From Rhodocollybia butyracea (taxonomy: Eukaryota; Basidiomycota; Agaricomycetes; Agaricales; Omphalotaceae), in contig JADNRY010000052.1 of assembly GCA_015501585.1 (NCBI GenBank), forward strand, positions 229,230 to 293,229: a DNA stretch of 64,000 bases, written 5' to 3'. Below the pieces are notes generated by a model. The model was not told where the DNA came from and made no database searches. It saw nothing but the letters and a program-made list of their open reading frames with translations. Shown piece by piece: positions 23,852 to 34,694 of the stretch. The position numbers and the translations under genes are program-made. Within the stretch, counting starts at the first letter, position 1. Every line of letters begins with the position of its first letter.

Positions 23852-26125
23852 ATGACTTCACTGAGTCCAGAGACAGCAAATAATTGCATGTCTGAAAATA
23901 GTGATGCCACGTCACAGAACGATTCCCACACAGTCAAGCCGTCAGAGGAAAAAACGAGCAAGCCTGAAAAGCTCCTCATACAATTAGCAGAGGAAATACC
24001 TCAGCAAGGAGAGAATCCTACTACTACAACAACTGATAACAACAGGCGACCCAAAGGCAGTCAAATGACTGCCATAGGAGAACCAGGAGACAATGTCTCT
24101 ATGAACAGGGAAGCAGCTAACATGCTGGACTCTATAGCAGACCTTCAATGCAAAGGTCTTAGTAAATGCTACAGGGCATATGCTGAAAATTGCGGAAACA
24201 AATCAGCAATCCCTGAGCAAATTCACAATGGCAATGCAACAATTGAATGCATGCTTAAGTGAAAAAGACAAAGAGAAGTCTTTGTCCAAGTCATCGACAA
24301 AGTTGACAGACAGTGGTGACCATACTGGGATTGCCATGCCAGTACCTATACTGCCAGACATCTATAGGAATACATTATTCACAAACACATTGACAGGAAA
24401 ATGGAAAGATTCCATGCTTCAGTCAGCGCAGAACATAGGTCCTTTATCCATAACACATAGAAATTATGTGGGATTTGGACAAGTAGGAGAATTACCTCCC
24501 ACTACAGGCAAATCACTATTAACACAGTGAGGTTATATAGACTCACGTCAAAGATGTCCGTCATCATTACCGGAAACACCAATCCCTACACTCCTTGCAG
24601 GGACAGGATATATGCCTAAAGTGAGACAAAGTCCCACTGGGAGAACTTCTCCAGTACCAAGAGGACCTAGGTCACTCCTGGTACCACCCAAATCCAGGGC
24701 TACAACACCAAAGTCGAATGACTTCATGTTTGAAGAGCCAGAAATCATATCTGACTCTGCGGCTCAGCTTATGGATCACCTTTGTGATGCATTTGGAGCA
24801 TTGGCAACACTGTCAATGCCAATACAAATAATGTGCACATTTGTAACATTAAAACGGAAGCATTCAGCGTGGTGATCCCACCAGTGCAAAAGACAATCAC
24901 AGAAAACCCAGAAGATCCGGGTAATGAAAGTGATACACTTGTAGAGCTATTAGAGTGTTTCAGATTAAACCAAATGCCAATGCAAGTTCCTAAAAGTAAC
25001 AAACCAAAGGATCTCCCGAAAAGAGAACCTATTCCAAATAACCACAATGTGGTTATTAAGGCAGAAGAGTCAATCTCTGCCATAAAGACTAACACTGGCA
25101 AGATGAATACACCCAGTGTGACAGCATTCCCAGCCATAACAACTGGTGAAAAAGCACTGACTAAAGTCAATGCTGACCCAGACACAGGCATAGCCTATGA
25201 ATGGGATAGTCATGTAGCAATGCAACACTTGGGCAATAAGAGCTTCCAAGAAACCGGAAAGCTTCAGAATTCTTCCAGACCAAATGGTTGGGCTCAACAC
25301 AGATCATGACTTCCAGTTGATAAATTTAACACACCCAAAGAGGTGTGGACACGTGAACAAGATGGTTTGCCAGAGGCAGGTCCCTCTAAAAGTGGGGGAG
25401 GACCACCTTGAAAAACACCTACAAGAGGAGCTCCAGGAGCACCCAACAATGGTGATGACAGCTTGGACTCCAGCGGGGACGAGCACAAACACAACAACAA
25501 TAATAATCATCAAAGCACACCATGGGATGATGATTCATCCCAAGATGATACTGATTTGGATGTCACGGATTCGTCAAAAAAATTGTGGATTGGAGATATT
25601 CTTCAACCTACTGAGAAATTCAGTAGTAGCAAGAAGAAGAAGATGCAATGAAAAGTAGCATCACAACTTTGAGCAAAAACTGCAGACAATGATTGTCGCA
25701 AACTGTGGCAACACCAAGTACACAAAGTGTACAGAAAGCAAATATGTGAACACATAGGCACTGCACTTCCTCCATTGGAGGGAGTAAAGAATATCAAAGT
25801 ACCGTCACCAGAGAGCTACAAAGGTACTCCCAATGTAGAGGTATCTGAGAGGTGGCTATTGTCACTTCTTCAATGGTTCATAGCACACTGATATTGCGGT
25901 CCAGCCTATGATAGCGCAGGGTTGTGAATCTTGGGCATGTTTCTAAAAGAAAAAACCATAGATTGGTACAATGACAAAGTTGTTGGTGCACACAGGACCA
26001 CATTTAAGTGGATCAGTGAAGAAGCCATTATTGGCTTATTTGATAGATGCGTTCAAGCATCTACAATTCATCAAACTGCGCAGCAGTTTGAGACAATCAC
26101 GTACTCACCTATTAAGGGAGTATGA
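23852..26125 (+). pseudogene. decayed gag of the Gypsy-type element
   Basis: Successive plus-strand frames (23852-24262, 24180-24530, 24612-24875, 24833-25309, 25463-25651, 25931-26125) read as one polar gag-like protein once frame changes and stops are ignored. The C-terminal part near 25800-26100 has the capsid-like sequence Pro-Glu-Ser-Tyr-Lys-Gly-Thr, then Trp-Tyr-Asn, then Leu-Phe-Asp-Arg-Cys. At least six disruptions are present, so the gene is inactive. Confidence 0.55.
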
Positions 26126-26534
26126 GACTATCACTTGACATTAGTATGATGGGCATCAAGGATGCAACATCCACCACATTCATATGATATGAAAATGTGT
26201 TTTGTTAAAGGATTGCCTATGTCAATCCTTGAAATACTCATAGACAGGGGAATAATCCCTGAATTTGCGAAATTCAAGACTATTGTCAAAGTGGTTACAT
26301 GCACGCATTGAAGATAATCGCGCATTACACGATTACTATGTGTCAGGAAAGCAAAAAATGAGTTCATTGAGCTCAAAATACGTTGCAAAGCACACAATTG
26401 TGGAATGAGGAGCAAGTACTCTTCCTGCTAGAACATATACTGCATCACCAGTACCAGAAACCCAACAAAGGGTACAGCTAGTAAAATATACTAGCAAAGG
26501 AAAGAGACCAGTTAAATTCTGTGGAACAGGACAA

Positions 26535-27467
26535 GTGTCAAAGACACTGTCTAAAGAAGAAGCAGTTTCTAGAAAACTATGCTTCCATTGCAGCATAGCA
26601 GGTCATTTCGTGAATGACCCAATGTGCAAAAGGCATGGACAACCTTGGTTGTACACCATTCAGGAAGACAAGCTGGAATTGGCTAGTCAAGATGTCAATC
26701 CACAAGAGAACCTTGAAGAGGATCTTGAACATCCTCCAGCACTTCAACCCAACAAGGATGAAGACAAGGACAAGTCTGGAGGAGAATATTTCCTTGAGAC
26801 ATATGAAGAATATGTTGGTTGTCTATATGACAAAAACAACAACTTCCAAGAGTACTTGGGTCATATTCATGACCTGTACATTGAAAACAATCCTCTAGAG
26901 GACTGTGGACCAGCAGTATGCCTAGAGGATGACTGGGGTGATGACACATTCTTGTCCCTTGATCCTCAAAGCCACCAGATACAACTGGATGGCACTGATT
27001 GTATAGCAGTTAACACGCCTAACAAAGAGCCTAAACCCAATATGGGTGAAGGCATTCATAAGTCTAGTAGACTTATGACCAGACCTGACTGAGGTCCAGT
27101 TCAAAATCACTGTCTTATGATGGCAATCATTGAAATTGCAGGAGTCGAACCATTCACGCTATTCAACTCTGGCTGCACAATCGAGGCTTTAAGCTCTGCA
27201 TTTGTTTGATTAGTGAACATCAAAGTCCACCAATTGATGGACCAACATTCTCTACAGTTAGGAGCTGTAGGAAGTAAAGCCAAATTTAATTTTGGCACAA
27301 ACTTACATACCTCCTATGGAGGTATAGACAATAAAGTATACTACAACATTATTAATGTCAATAGATATGATGCTATCCTTGGTACACAATTTATGCATAA
27401 GCACAGCATCAAACTTGATTTCAAGAAAGATCACTACATTCTGCATGGCCTTTTAAAAGAATACTGA
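26535..27467 (+). pseudogene. decayed nucleocapsid-protease region
   Basis: The frame 26535-27092 opens with a retroviral-type zinc knuckle (Cys-Phe-His-Cys then Gly-His) and continues as an acidic linker. From 27118 a retropepsin-like domain follows, with Ala-Ile-Ile-Glu-Ile-Ala-Gly and then Phe-Asn-Ser-Gly where the family has Asp-Ser-Gly, so the catalytic aspartate is replaced by Asn. A TGA interrupts it near 27207. The second half contains Tyr-Asp-Ala-Ile-Leu-Gly-Thr-Gln-Phe and Lys-Leu-Asp-Phe, typical of the C-terminal part of Gypsy proteases. The copy is clearly inactive. Confidence 0.6.
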
Positions 27468-27908
27468 TAGGTGTCGTGGAGTCCTTTGAAAAGGCCAGCG
27501 ATGGTGCTTTGACCACCCCAAATACAGAAGTTACAAAAGACTTCCAAAACAGTGCCAAAACTGGCGAGTTAGGGGTTAGGGTTAGGGGTTAGGGTTGAGA
27601 TTATACTTGGTTCCAGAGGCTTGCTCCTGCTGTTTTAAGGTTAGCTTTTGGTTAGGATTTAGGGTTAGGGCTTTGGTTCTGGGTTAATGGCTAGGGTTAG
27701 GGTTAGGGAGTCAGTGCCAATAGGTAGAGGTGACTGATAGGGGGGCATAGGGGGTGTCAGTTTTTGCTCAAAATGCCTTGTTCTTGAGATATAGGCCATT
27801 TATGTTTCTCCCTATGAGGAGAAGGGCTTCTTATTTGGGGAGGTCAAAGCACCATTGCTGGCCTCTTCAAAGGCCCCCATGACACCTATCAGTGTTCTTG
27901 TAAAAGGA
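27449..27908. mobile_element. foldback/MITE-like element with telomere-like repeats inside
   Basis: The left arm 27449-27524 and right arm 27832-27908 are inverted copies about 76 bp long with roughly 85-90% identity; the core word TGATAGGTGTC with GGTGCTTTGACC is shared. About 310 bp lie between them, including GGGTTA-type repeats. The element interrupts the decayed Gypsy protease region. It has no coding capacity, so it would be non-autonomous. No target-site duplication was recognised, and the outer limits are judged only by where arm similarity ends. Confidence 0.65.
27569..27708 (+). repeat. interstitial TTAGGG-like repeats
   Basis: Two clusters (27571-27596 and 27657-27708) contain multiple GGGTTA/TTAGGG units, some with an extra G (TTAGGGG), separated by related degenerate words. 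TTAGGG is the telomere repeat of most basidiomycetes. Here the array is short, imperfect and lies inside a foldback element, so it is not a chromosome end. Confidence 0.75.
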
Positions 27909-28453
27909 CTTACAGAATCAGCTGGAAAGATGCCATATGCATTAAAGGGAAGGTAGCACCTTCTCTTTCTGTGGGGGAGGACGTGGTAGAGTTTTCTCAC
28001 TGCACAGCAATGAAACGCGAAATTCTCAATGAGAAATTCAGAAGAAACAAGTCTCAAGCTAGCAAAGAATGACTAGCTGCAGCTACAACTTCTAAGAAGT
28101 TGGAGCATAAATCAAAATCTACAGTGGAAATTGAAACAATTGTAGACAAAGAGCATCTTTGGTCTGAAATGCAATGCTCTGCAAGGAGCTTCCCTCATAC
28201 CTTCCCAGTTGTACTGGAAAGCTACAATGAGGCTGATAATTCAGCCTCGCCCAAAATTAAGGAGCTCTCTGCAGAAGACTTCAATAAATACATCAAAATC
28301 ATACAAGAATTCTTTAGAGAATACTTTCCCTGCAAAGTAGAGGAACAAGCGGAGCTAAGAGCTCAGTGTGATATGGAAGAGAATAAATCTCAACCAATGC
28401 CTATTGTAGAAACAGGTAATGACACAGCAGGCAAGGACCATGGCAGTTGATTT

Positions 28454-30100
28454 GCAACTGCATTTAATGCAGTGGAATGGTGTTGCCCTAGGCAGTGGCC
28501 AGCAAAGCATATAACCAGTCCATTGAGTTGTCGTAATGTAATGTAAACTCCAATAAGGAGCGTCCACAGGTGCTCCTTTACAATCTTTGTATCCTTTCTC
28601 CAGGGGCTAGGTTCTCTTGTCCTTGCGGACTGCTGGTGTCCCTCAGGATACAACACAAAGCAAGCAAAACATCAAAAAGTTCCTATGTTAAATGTAATAC
28701 AGCATAATGCCGGTCTTGCAGATACAGAGCCATTTTAAAGGGATCAATGCTTAGCTGGCCAGACATTGTCAGGCTGTTAAGTACTGTCAAGTGTACAAAC
28801 ATAGAGACCTACCCTCAAGTTAAAAGTAACCAGTGACCACAAGTATCTTATGAACAACTGAAGGCCTTGAGAATACCCTGAAAGAAAATTATAGATAATA
28901 ATTCAATATAAATAAAAAATTGGCACAGTAACAGTAGCCTAGGCTACACTTTGACTGGTACATAGGCATCCTGTAAGCATCAAAAATGAGAAACATGTCA
29001 GTACATGCAAATTAGTTTGGTCCTAGTACGTATGGTGGAAGTATAGCAATAGCCCTGTGTGGGACCCCCTTCCAACTCCATTCAAGTCCACTTGCTAGTC
29101 CTGGTTGAGTCCTGGCATCTTTGAGAAATGCTTGAAAGAGATACCTGAGAGATGTGATGTTCAAGGCACCACTTCTGTTAGACGTTGACTTCACACCTTA
29201 GGCCAAAGCGCTTACTTTCCTAATTGGACTATATTGACTTATTGATTTATCATCCTGGTCCGAAGAGAAGCCCCTATCAGTTCTCTCTTTGTACCAGAAA
29301 TACATTTGTCCTAAACCTTATCGCTTCTAAGAGGTTATGGGCCCCATTGCTCTTTAATTCACTGCACAAAAATAACAACTCCTAACACCAATGAGCAACG
29401 AAATGGACGAAACAAATGACGAGAAGAACTTCTATTGTCTCAAACTCACGCCTATCAAAATCAATAGCAATGGCACTAATAACTACAGCAAGTTCAGACA
29501 AAAATCCAAGTTTGAACTCATTGCTGTGGATTTCTGGTGTCACATCGAAGGCCCAGAATACGATCCTCCAAACATTCCTGATCTAGTACAAACACAGATA
29601 CTCCAGGCTATGCACTAGACCTTGTCTGAGCAGCTCATCTGTCCACCTAGCATGTAGCAAGTTACAAGTGGCTATATGCACTGATGTACACTATACAATC
29701 ATGATGAATATAGCCCCTCTTCAACTTCAGTGACTTGTATCACTCAAAGACCACTGTTCTCTACCCACATCTATTCTACATACTAAGCACCTACTAAGTG
29801 TCTCACACTCATACCTTGCATGTAGTAGCCATTTCACTATTATTGTAAGTACTAAATACCTGTGTTCACTAGGATCTGCAAGTACCCGCAAGTACCTGCA
29901 TTAAAATACCTGTGGATCCGGTATCCGTGCGGGTCATGGGTAGCCCCTTGGGGCCCACAGGTACCTGCGCAACAGATCCGGGTGTACCTGGATCTGGACT
30001 TGTGGACATCTTTATACTAAACACACAGACTATAAGAGAGAACCTGAGAGACAGAGACAGAGAAAGGCTAGGAAAGGAGACTTGTTGCCATAAAGGGTAT
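28454..30100. other. TE-derived region without intact genes
   Basis: AT-rich sequence lies between the decayed Gypsy element and an LTR-like sequence. Only one recognisable piece is present, a gag-like ORF at 29391-29618. Between 29860 and 30000 there are several ACCTG/GTACCTG repeats and a GA-rich stretch at 30030-30080. Confidence 0.4.
29391..29618 (+). pseudogene. fragment resembling the N-terminus of a Ty1/Copia gag
   Basis: The 75-codon frame starts with ATG and contains Asn-Asn-Tyr-Ser-Lys-Phe-Arg then Asp-Phe-Trp-Cys-His-Ile-Glu-Gly-Pro-Glu. This resembles the start of fungal Copia gag proteins, where a Tyr/Trp-containing helix is followed by a W..I.G motif. It then runs into stops in all frames, so it is a fragment. 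The assignment rests only on this short motif. Confidence 0.35.
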
Positions 30101-30605
30101 TGTTATGATCATGCCGCATTGGCTTCTCTCGGATCATCACCGGATCACCTCTACTATCATTCCGGCATCATTCTGATTCCATTCCGTCTATTTCCGTCAT
30201 CTTATCTCTTTTTTGTTATCTTCCTATCTTATCTCTTATCTTCATTCGAGGTCATACCGCCATTGGACCTTTCGGATTACTTTCTAATTGGTTCTTATTA
30301 TCTTTCAATTATATTCCCTTCCCGAACTATTGAGTAGTATTGTCTTATGATTGTATTACTTACTTTGGTCTTCTGTATATGTTTCCGACTATTGTCTTTT
30401 ACTGATCCGGAAGCCCTGGACTCCTAGTATATAAGTAGTACAACCTTGTACAGTAGTCCTCAGTTTAAATATCAACTTGGATAAACCAGACCTTCTGTCC
30501 AACTAAGTTCCGCCTTAGTCTATCCTTCTTCCTTCTTACTCATTGGCCAATACATCAGCCCAATCTATCTTTGTCTCTTGAACTTCATCTCAGGATTACT
30601 CAGCA
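30101..30605 (+). repeat. candidate solo LTR
   Basis: It starts TGTTATGATC and ends ACTCAGCA (TG...CA) and is about 505 bp long. A TATA-like box (TATATAAG) at about 30429 is followed by pyrimidine-rich sequence, as expected for U3-R-U5. There is no target-site duplication and no partner LTR, so this is a candidate only. Confidence 0.4.
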
Positions 30606-30639
30606 TGACCAGGGTCTAGCTAATAGCTATACCGCATGT

Positions 30640-33303
30640 TATTTGGGTATTTACGTGTAGGTATGCAAAAGGTGCTATAAAACAACCTAACAAAAACACT
30701 ACCGCACCTGACCAGACTATCAATATGTAAGGGAGCAAGGGTGGGCTGTCAGAGATTCCCCGAGGGAAAGTCTTGTAATATCGGATGTACGCGTGCAACT
30801 GCTCCAGGTTCAAGACTGTAGCGCTAACGTGGGTAACTAAGCTCAGACAACTCTTAGAACTAAGTCAAGAGAAGCCTAGTTGGGTGTATGAGTGTACAAT
30901 GGAACCAGATGTATATGTCCAAATCAATTAACCAAAACCAAAACCAATAAAATGAAACTAAGATTCTCCTAGCCAAACTCTGGCACTAGCTGCTGTAATC
31001 AGTTCAGTCACCCACATATTTGGTCTTATTAGTCTACACTTTTGTTACATTGACCTTACTAAAAAGACCCAAAAACCTAGGCAAAACCTGGGCAGCTAGG
31101 TGTCATGACCTTTGGATTTAGGTCATGACCTGGGAATTAGGTCATGACCTAAAAAATTGGTCATGACCTAGGTCAGGTTGGTCTTTTCCTGGGGTTGGTA
31201 GGTCATGGCCTGGGGTGAGATAGGATATGGCCTGGGTGGGGCAGGGCATGGTCTAGGTGAGGGAGGGCATGGTCTAGGAGGAGGAGGGTATAGTCTGGGA
31301 GGAGGAGGGCATGGTCTAGGAGGAGGAAATATAGTCTAAGAGGTGTAGGGTGAGAGTGGAGGATGGTGAGATAGAGAATATAAACAAGAATGAAATATCA
31401 TAGAATAATGACTTGAAATTTTTAGAAACATATTGGGATTTTTTACATATCTGTAGATTATGACAAGATTAAGCTAGGTCACAGTGCCCTGTTCTGGGTG
31501 GTCAGGGAAGCATGGGACCTACCTGACCTAGCTGATTCAGGTCATGACCTACTTTTTTAGGTCATGACCTACTTTTTAGGTCATGACCTGAATCAGCTAG
31601 GTCAGGTAAGTCCCATGCTTCCCTGACCACCCAGAACAGGGCACTGTGACCTAGCTTAATCTTGTCATAATCTACAGATATGTAAAAAATCCCAATATGT
31701 TTCTAAAAATTTCAAGTCATTATTCTATGATATTTCATTCTTGTTTATATTCTCTATCTCACCATCCTCCACTCTCACCCTACACCTCTTAGACTATATT
31801 TCCTCCTCCTAGACCATGCCCTCCTCCTCCCAGACTATACCCTCCTCCTCCTAGACCATGCCCTCCCTCACCTAGACCATGCCCTGCCCCACCCAGGCCA
31901 TATCCTATCTCACCCCAGGCCATGACCTACCAACCCCAGGAAAAGACCAACCTGACCTAGGTCATGACCAATTTTTTAGGTCATGACCTAATTCCCAGGT
32001 CATGACCTAAATCCAAAGGTCATGACCTAGCTGCCCGGGTTTTGCCTAGGTTTTTGGGTCTTTTTAGTAAGGTCAATGTAACAAAAGTGTAGACTAATAA
32101 GACCAAATATGTGGTTGCCTGAAGTGCTGTAATGCTGTAAAGTCCTCAACCAAACTCTGGGCCAAGCTACAATATTGTGAGTGAACTTAATCACTAGGAA
32201 CTTGTACCACAATCTTAGTGGCTCGTCTAACTTCATGAAGAAGTCAACTAAAGAACCCTCACTCTGGAGCTGGATAATCCCTTACTAGAAACCGTCCCCT
32301 CTAAGGAAGCAACTACATTTGAGTTGATCTGGAGTTTGAGGGAACTTTACACACTTAAATTCGATCAAGATATAAATGGGCTTTGCGAAGCATGTGAAGT
32401 TTATTACTTTTGTAAGATAACCAAGTCAGGAGGTGTCACGCTACTGATCCCGTGGGGACATTCTACGGAGCACTGGTCTTAGCAGTCAAGTCGAGGGCAA
32501 GAAACTTGTCTTATTGAATAAATATGTCTGGCTTATATACTGAGTAGAGAGAGTTTAATACAAAAATAGATGAAACAGATACGGAGAGAGACGGAAAGAG
32601 AGTGGAACAGAGGAATCTGGCTTGGAAAGGAAACTCCAGCCTATATATGGTACACACAATAAAGAAATAGCCCATTCTTGGATATATATCAGAGGTAAAA
32701 TATGATTTTGTGAGGATTAACATAGTTTTTAGAGTGTTTTGATCTGAGCAAGGTTTCTCCAATTACTCCACAATTCTCTGGGGTCAGGAGTACCTTTACA
32801 CTTCATGACCACTCACCGCCCGGTTTCCCTTGGGTGAGTTTCGCTCTATTCCTCGGATAGTTCTGTCCATCCTGAGTGTAAATAACATTCTCTCAAGAAG
32901 GCCTGTTGTCTAGCTTTCCAACGACACCACTTATGACAGCCTCGAGCAACTGCGCTGAGTATGTACAAGTAATTCCTGATAGTCAGCTTTAACAGACAAG
33001 ACCTCCTGTGTATGATTTCTAAGATCAAACATTTTGATTTGCCAAGGCTATCCCCGTGCGTAGCTTTCTGTGGAATCGCTAAGCATGTTTCTACCATCTT
33101 CACGGTTACAACTGGTGCCGCGAATAGACCTCTACAGTTTCCTTGGGATTGTTCTGGTCCATTGTTACAGACTGTAAAGTCCAGATCTCAACATAGCTCA
33201 TTGGGGTCTTAGTGTGAGGGATGCCTTCCCTTATAATTCCTTCCCTTGAGTAACGCGTTGGCTTAGTACTTATCCCGCTTCAAGATGTCCTGTAGTTTAG
33301 AGA
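30640..33303. mobile_element. dispersed repeat, copy 1 (split by a hAT-like palindrome, 3' end lacking)
   Basis: Apart from the 31000-32125 insertion, this stretch aligns along its length with 56427-57978. It starts in TATTTGGGTATTTACGTG and ends in CTGTAGTTTAGAGA. About 1.53 kb is shared with copy 2 at roughly 93% identity by eye; most differences are C/T or G/A at CpG sites. A minus-strand frame (30813-30616) encodes a hydrophobic stretch that is also present in copy 2, but it has no recognisable domain. Copy 1 lacks the last 260 bp of copy 2. Element class is unknown. Confidence 0.75.
31000..32125. mobile_element. palindromic (foldback) hAT-like non-autonomous element
   Basis: The whole 1126-bp element is a near-perfect inverted repeat: each arm is about 540 bp and they meet around a 26-bp spacer at 31550-31576. 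The tips are CAGTTCAGTCACCC and, read inward from the other end, (C)ACTTCAGGCAACC. It is flanked by the 8-bp direct repeat GCTGTAAT (30992-30999 and 32126-32133). An 8-bp duplication and CA-starting tips are hAT characteristics. The arms are packed with the palindromic word AGGTCATGACCT. No ORF is present, so movement would need a transposase supplied elsewhere. Arm mismatches are very few, implying recent formation or gene conversion. Confidence 0.8.
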
Positions 33304-34039
33304 CACTATATCCCTACTTAATTGCTGGGCTTGTCTGTGGCATTTCATAGCATACTGTTTCACTCTACTGGTTCTTATGTATCTCTACTCTTTTGCTTCT
33401 ACTATTCATGGCTATCCTATTTACGCCTGTCTCGCTCCTGCTACTTGGTTGTTGTACATAGATAGGAGATGAATGATTGTTCTATTCTAATTTTGCTTTA
33501 ATGGCATGAATGTAAGCCTCACTATCATCACATTGGGAGCCACATTGGGCATTGCCTAATTGCTCCAATCTGGCTTGAGTTGTATTGGAGTTGATTTAAG
33601 TTGCCCTGACAATGGCTTGCGGCAACTTGAGTCAACCTCAATTGATGCCAAGTTGCTTCAAGTCAATCTCGGCAACTTTGGACAGAGTGACAGTGTGAAC
33701 CTTGGACTGAGCCAGTCAAGTGATTCACGGGCCGAGAGGCACTTAAGTTGGCTTCTACCGCAAAAGTTGCCTTTAGTTGCCTTAAGCCGCATTAAGCCGA
33801 AGGGTACTTTTCCTGATGCAACTGCGATGACAATAGTACAACTATGGTACTACATGCAAGCTTATATACTGTACATACTGTATAGTATTGCTAATACAAT
33901 GAGTAAGTACACGGACATATGAACATACCGATCCGGCTAACTAGTCTCCGGAGTTGCCACATCGGCAAAGAGCAAGGGGGAAGTATCACTAAGATAAAAG
34001 TACTATAGTGACTGTTCTTGTATCTGGTGCAACCTTTGT

Positions 34040-34190
34040 GCTATTTAGCATCACCCCAGTGTACCTTATGTACATTTAGTGTAACCTTGAAGTGCCCTTT
34101 AGTATATTTAGCCTGACCATTGCTATATTGAGTGTGACCTTTACTACATTTAGCATTGACATATTTCACGTGACCTTTCAAAGACCTAGC
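34040..34190 (+). repeat. degenerate tandem repeat, unit about 21-26 bp
   Basis: Five or six diverged copies of a TA(T/C)ATTTAG-x-(T/A)GACC(T)TT unit follow one another (for example TATATTTAGCCTGACC, TATATTGAGTGTGACC, TACATTTAGCATTGAC). Spacing is irregular, which points to an old array. Confidence 0.5.
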
Positions 34191-34631
34191 ACAAACTTGG
34201 AGGCTGTAGTTAGGACAACCCTGTTATTGGAGCTAATGGACCCCATCATTAGCAATGTCTAATGCAAAATAACTAATAAAGAGGTAGTGTGTATTCAAAG
34301 CTAAGTAGATATATAACAGAGCCATATGGAGGCCAAAAGAACTTGTCAAATGAGGGGTAATCAACATAAAGATAGCGTGACCATAAATCTAACCAGCATA
34401 ACCTAGCATAACCCAGCATCACCTCCACCCTAGGGTGACGCCAAATGCTGATGCCCTATTTGGACGCATCAGTCAAAAAAATGATGTGGGCAAGGCCAAG
34501 TTGCTTAGATGCGCCAGTGTGTAGCACTACTGGGTGTTGTAAACTTGTATTTTGCCAATTGGATATGATATAACTTGAACTCCGGTTGTACTCACCAATC
34601 ACTACTTATCCGGTTACTGATGCTTTGTATG

Positions 34632-34694
34632 TACCGGACCATCTTATCGATATTTACTATCAATGATAGTAAATATCACTAAGATGGTCCGGTA
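34632..34694. repeat. 31-bp inverted repeat (hairpin) with a 1-nt spacer, next to a TATA-like box
   Basis: The arms 34632-34662 and 34664-34694 match at 29 of 31 positions (the only mismatch is a 2-bp step in the middle), separated by a single A. The outer tip is TACCGGACCATCTTA. About 10 bp further on is TAGTATATAAGG, a TATA-like box. In DNA or RNA this would form a long stem; as DNA it could be a dimeric protein-binding site in an LTR-like promoter. Confidence 0.75.

Larger units (their letters stand above)
23479..28453 (+). mobile_element. decayed Ty3/Gypsy-type LTR retrotransposon, gag and protease end only
   Basis: A left-end LTR-like sequence is followed by a run of broken plus-strand frames. 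23852-25658 is a polar, Gln/Asn/Ser-rich N-terminal gag-like region. 25800-26125 is capsid-like (Lys-Thr-Ile-Asp-Trp-Tyr-Asn-Asp-Lys-Val-Val). 26535-27092 starts with a Cys-x2-Cys-x4-His-x6-Cys knuckle. 27118-27467 is a retropepsin fold with Tyr-Asp-Ala-Ile-Leu-Gly-Thr near 27370. Stops and frame changes occur throughout, and no reverse transcriptase or integrase follows. A foldback element interrupts it at 27449-27908. A further frame at 28100-28450 may be its continuation but is not recognised. No matching right LTR was found. Confidence 0.6.

Noticed and set aside
27569..27708. TTAGGG repeats as a chromosome end
   Set aside because: The array is short, imperfect, internal to a foldback element, and followed by 36 kb of further sequence.
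31000..32125. Palindrome as a pure assembly artefact
   Set aside because: An 8-bp target duplication, matching tips and an empty site in the second repeat copy support a biological insertion. Long-read confirmation is still desirable.
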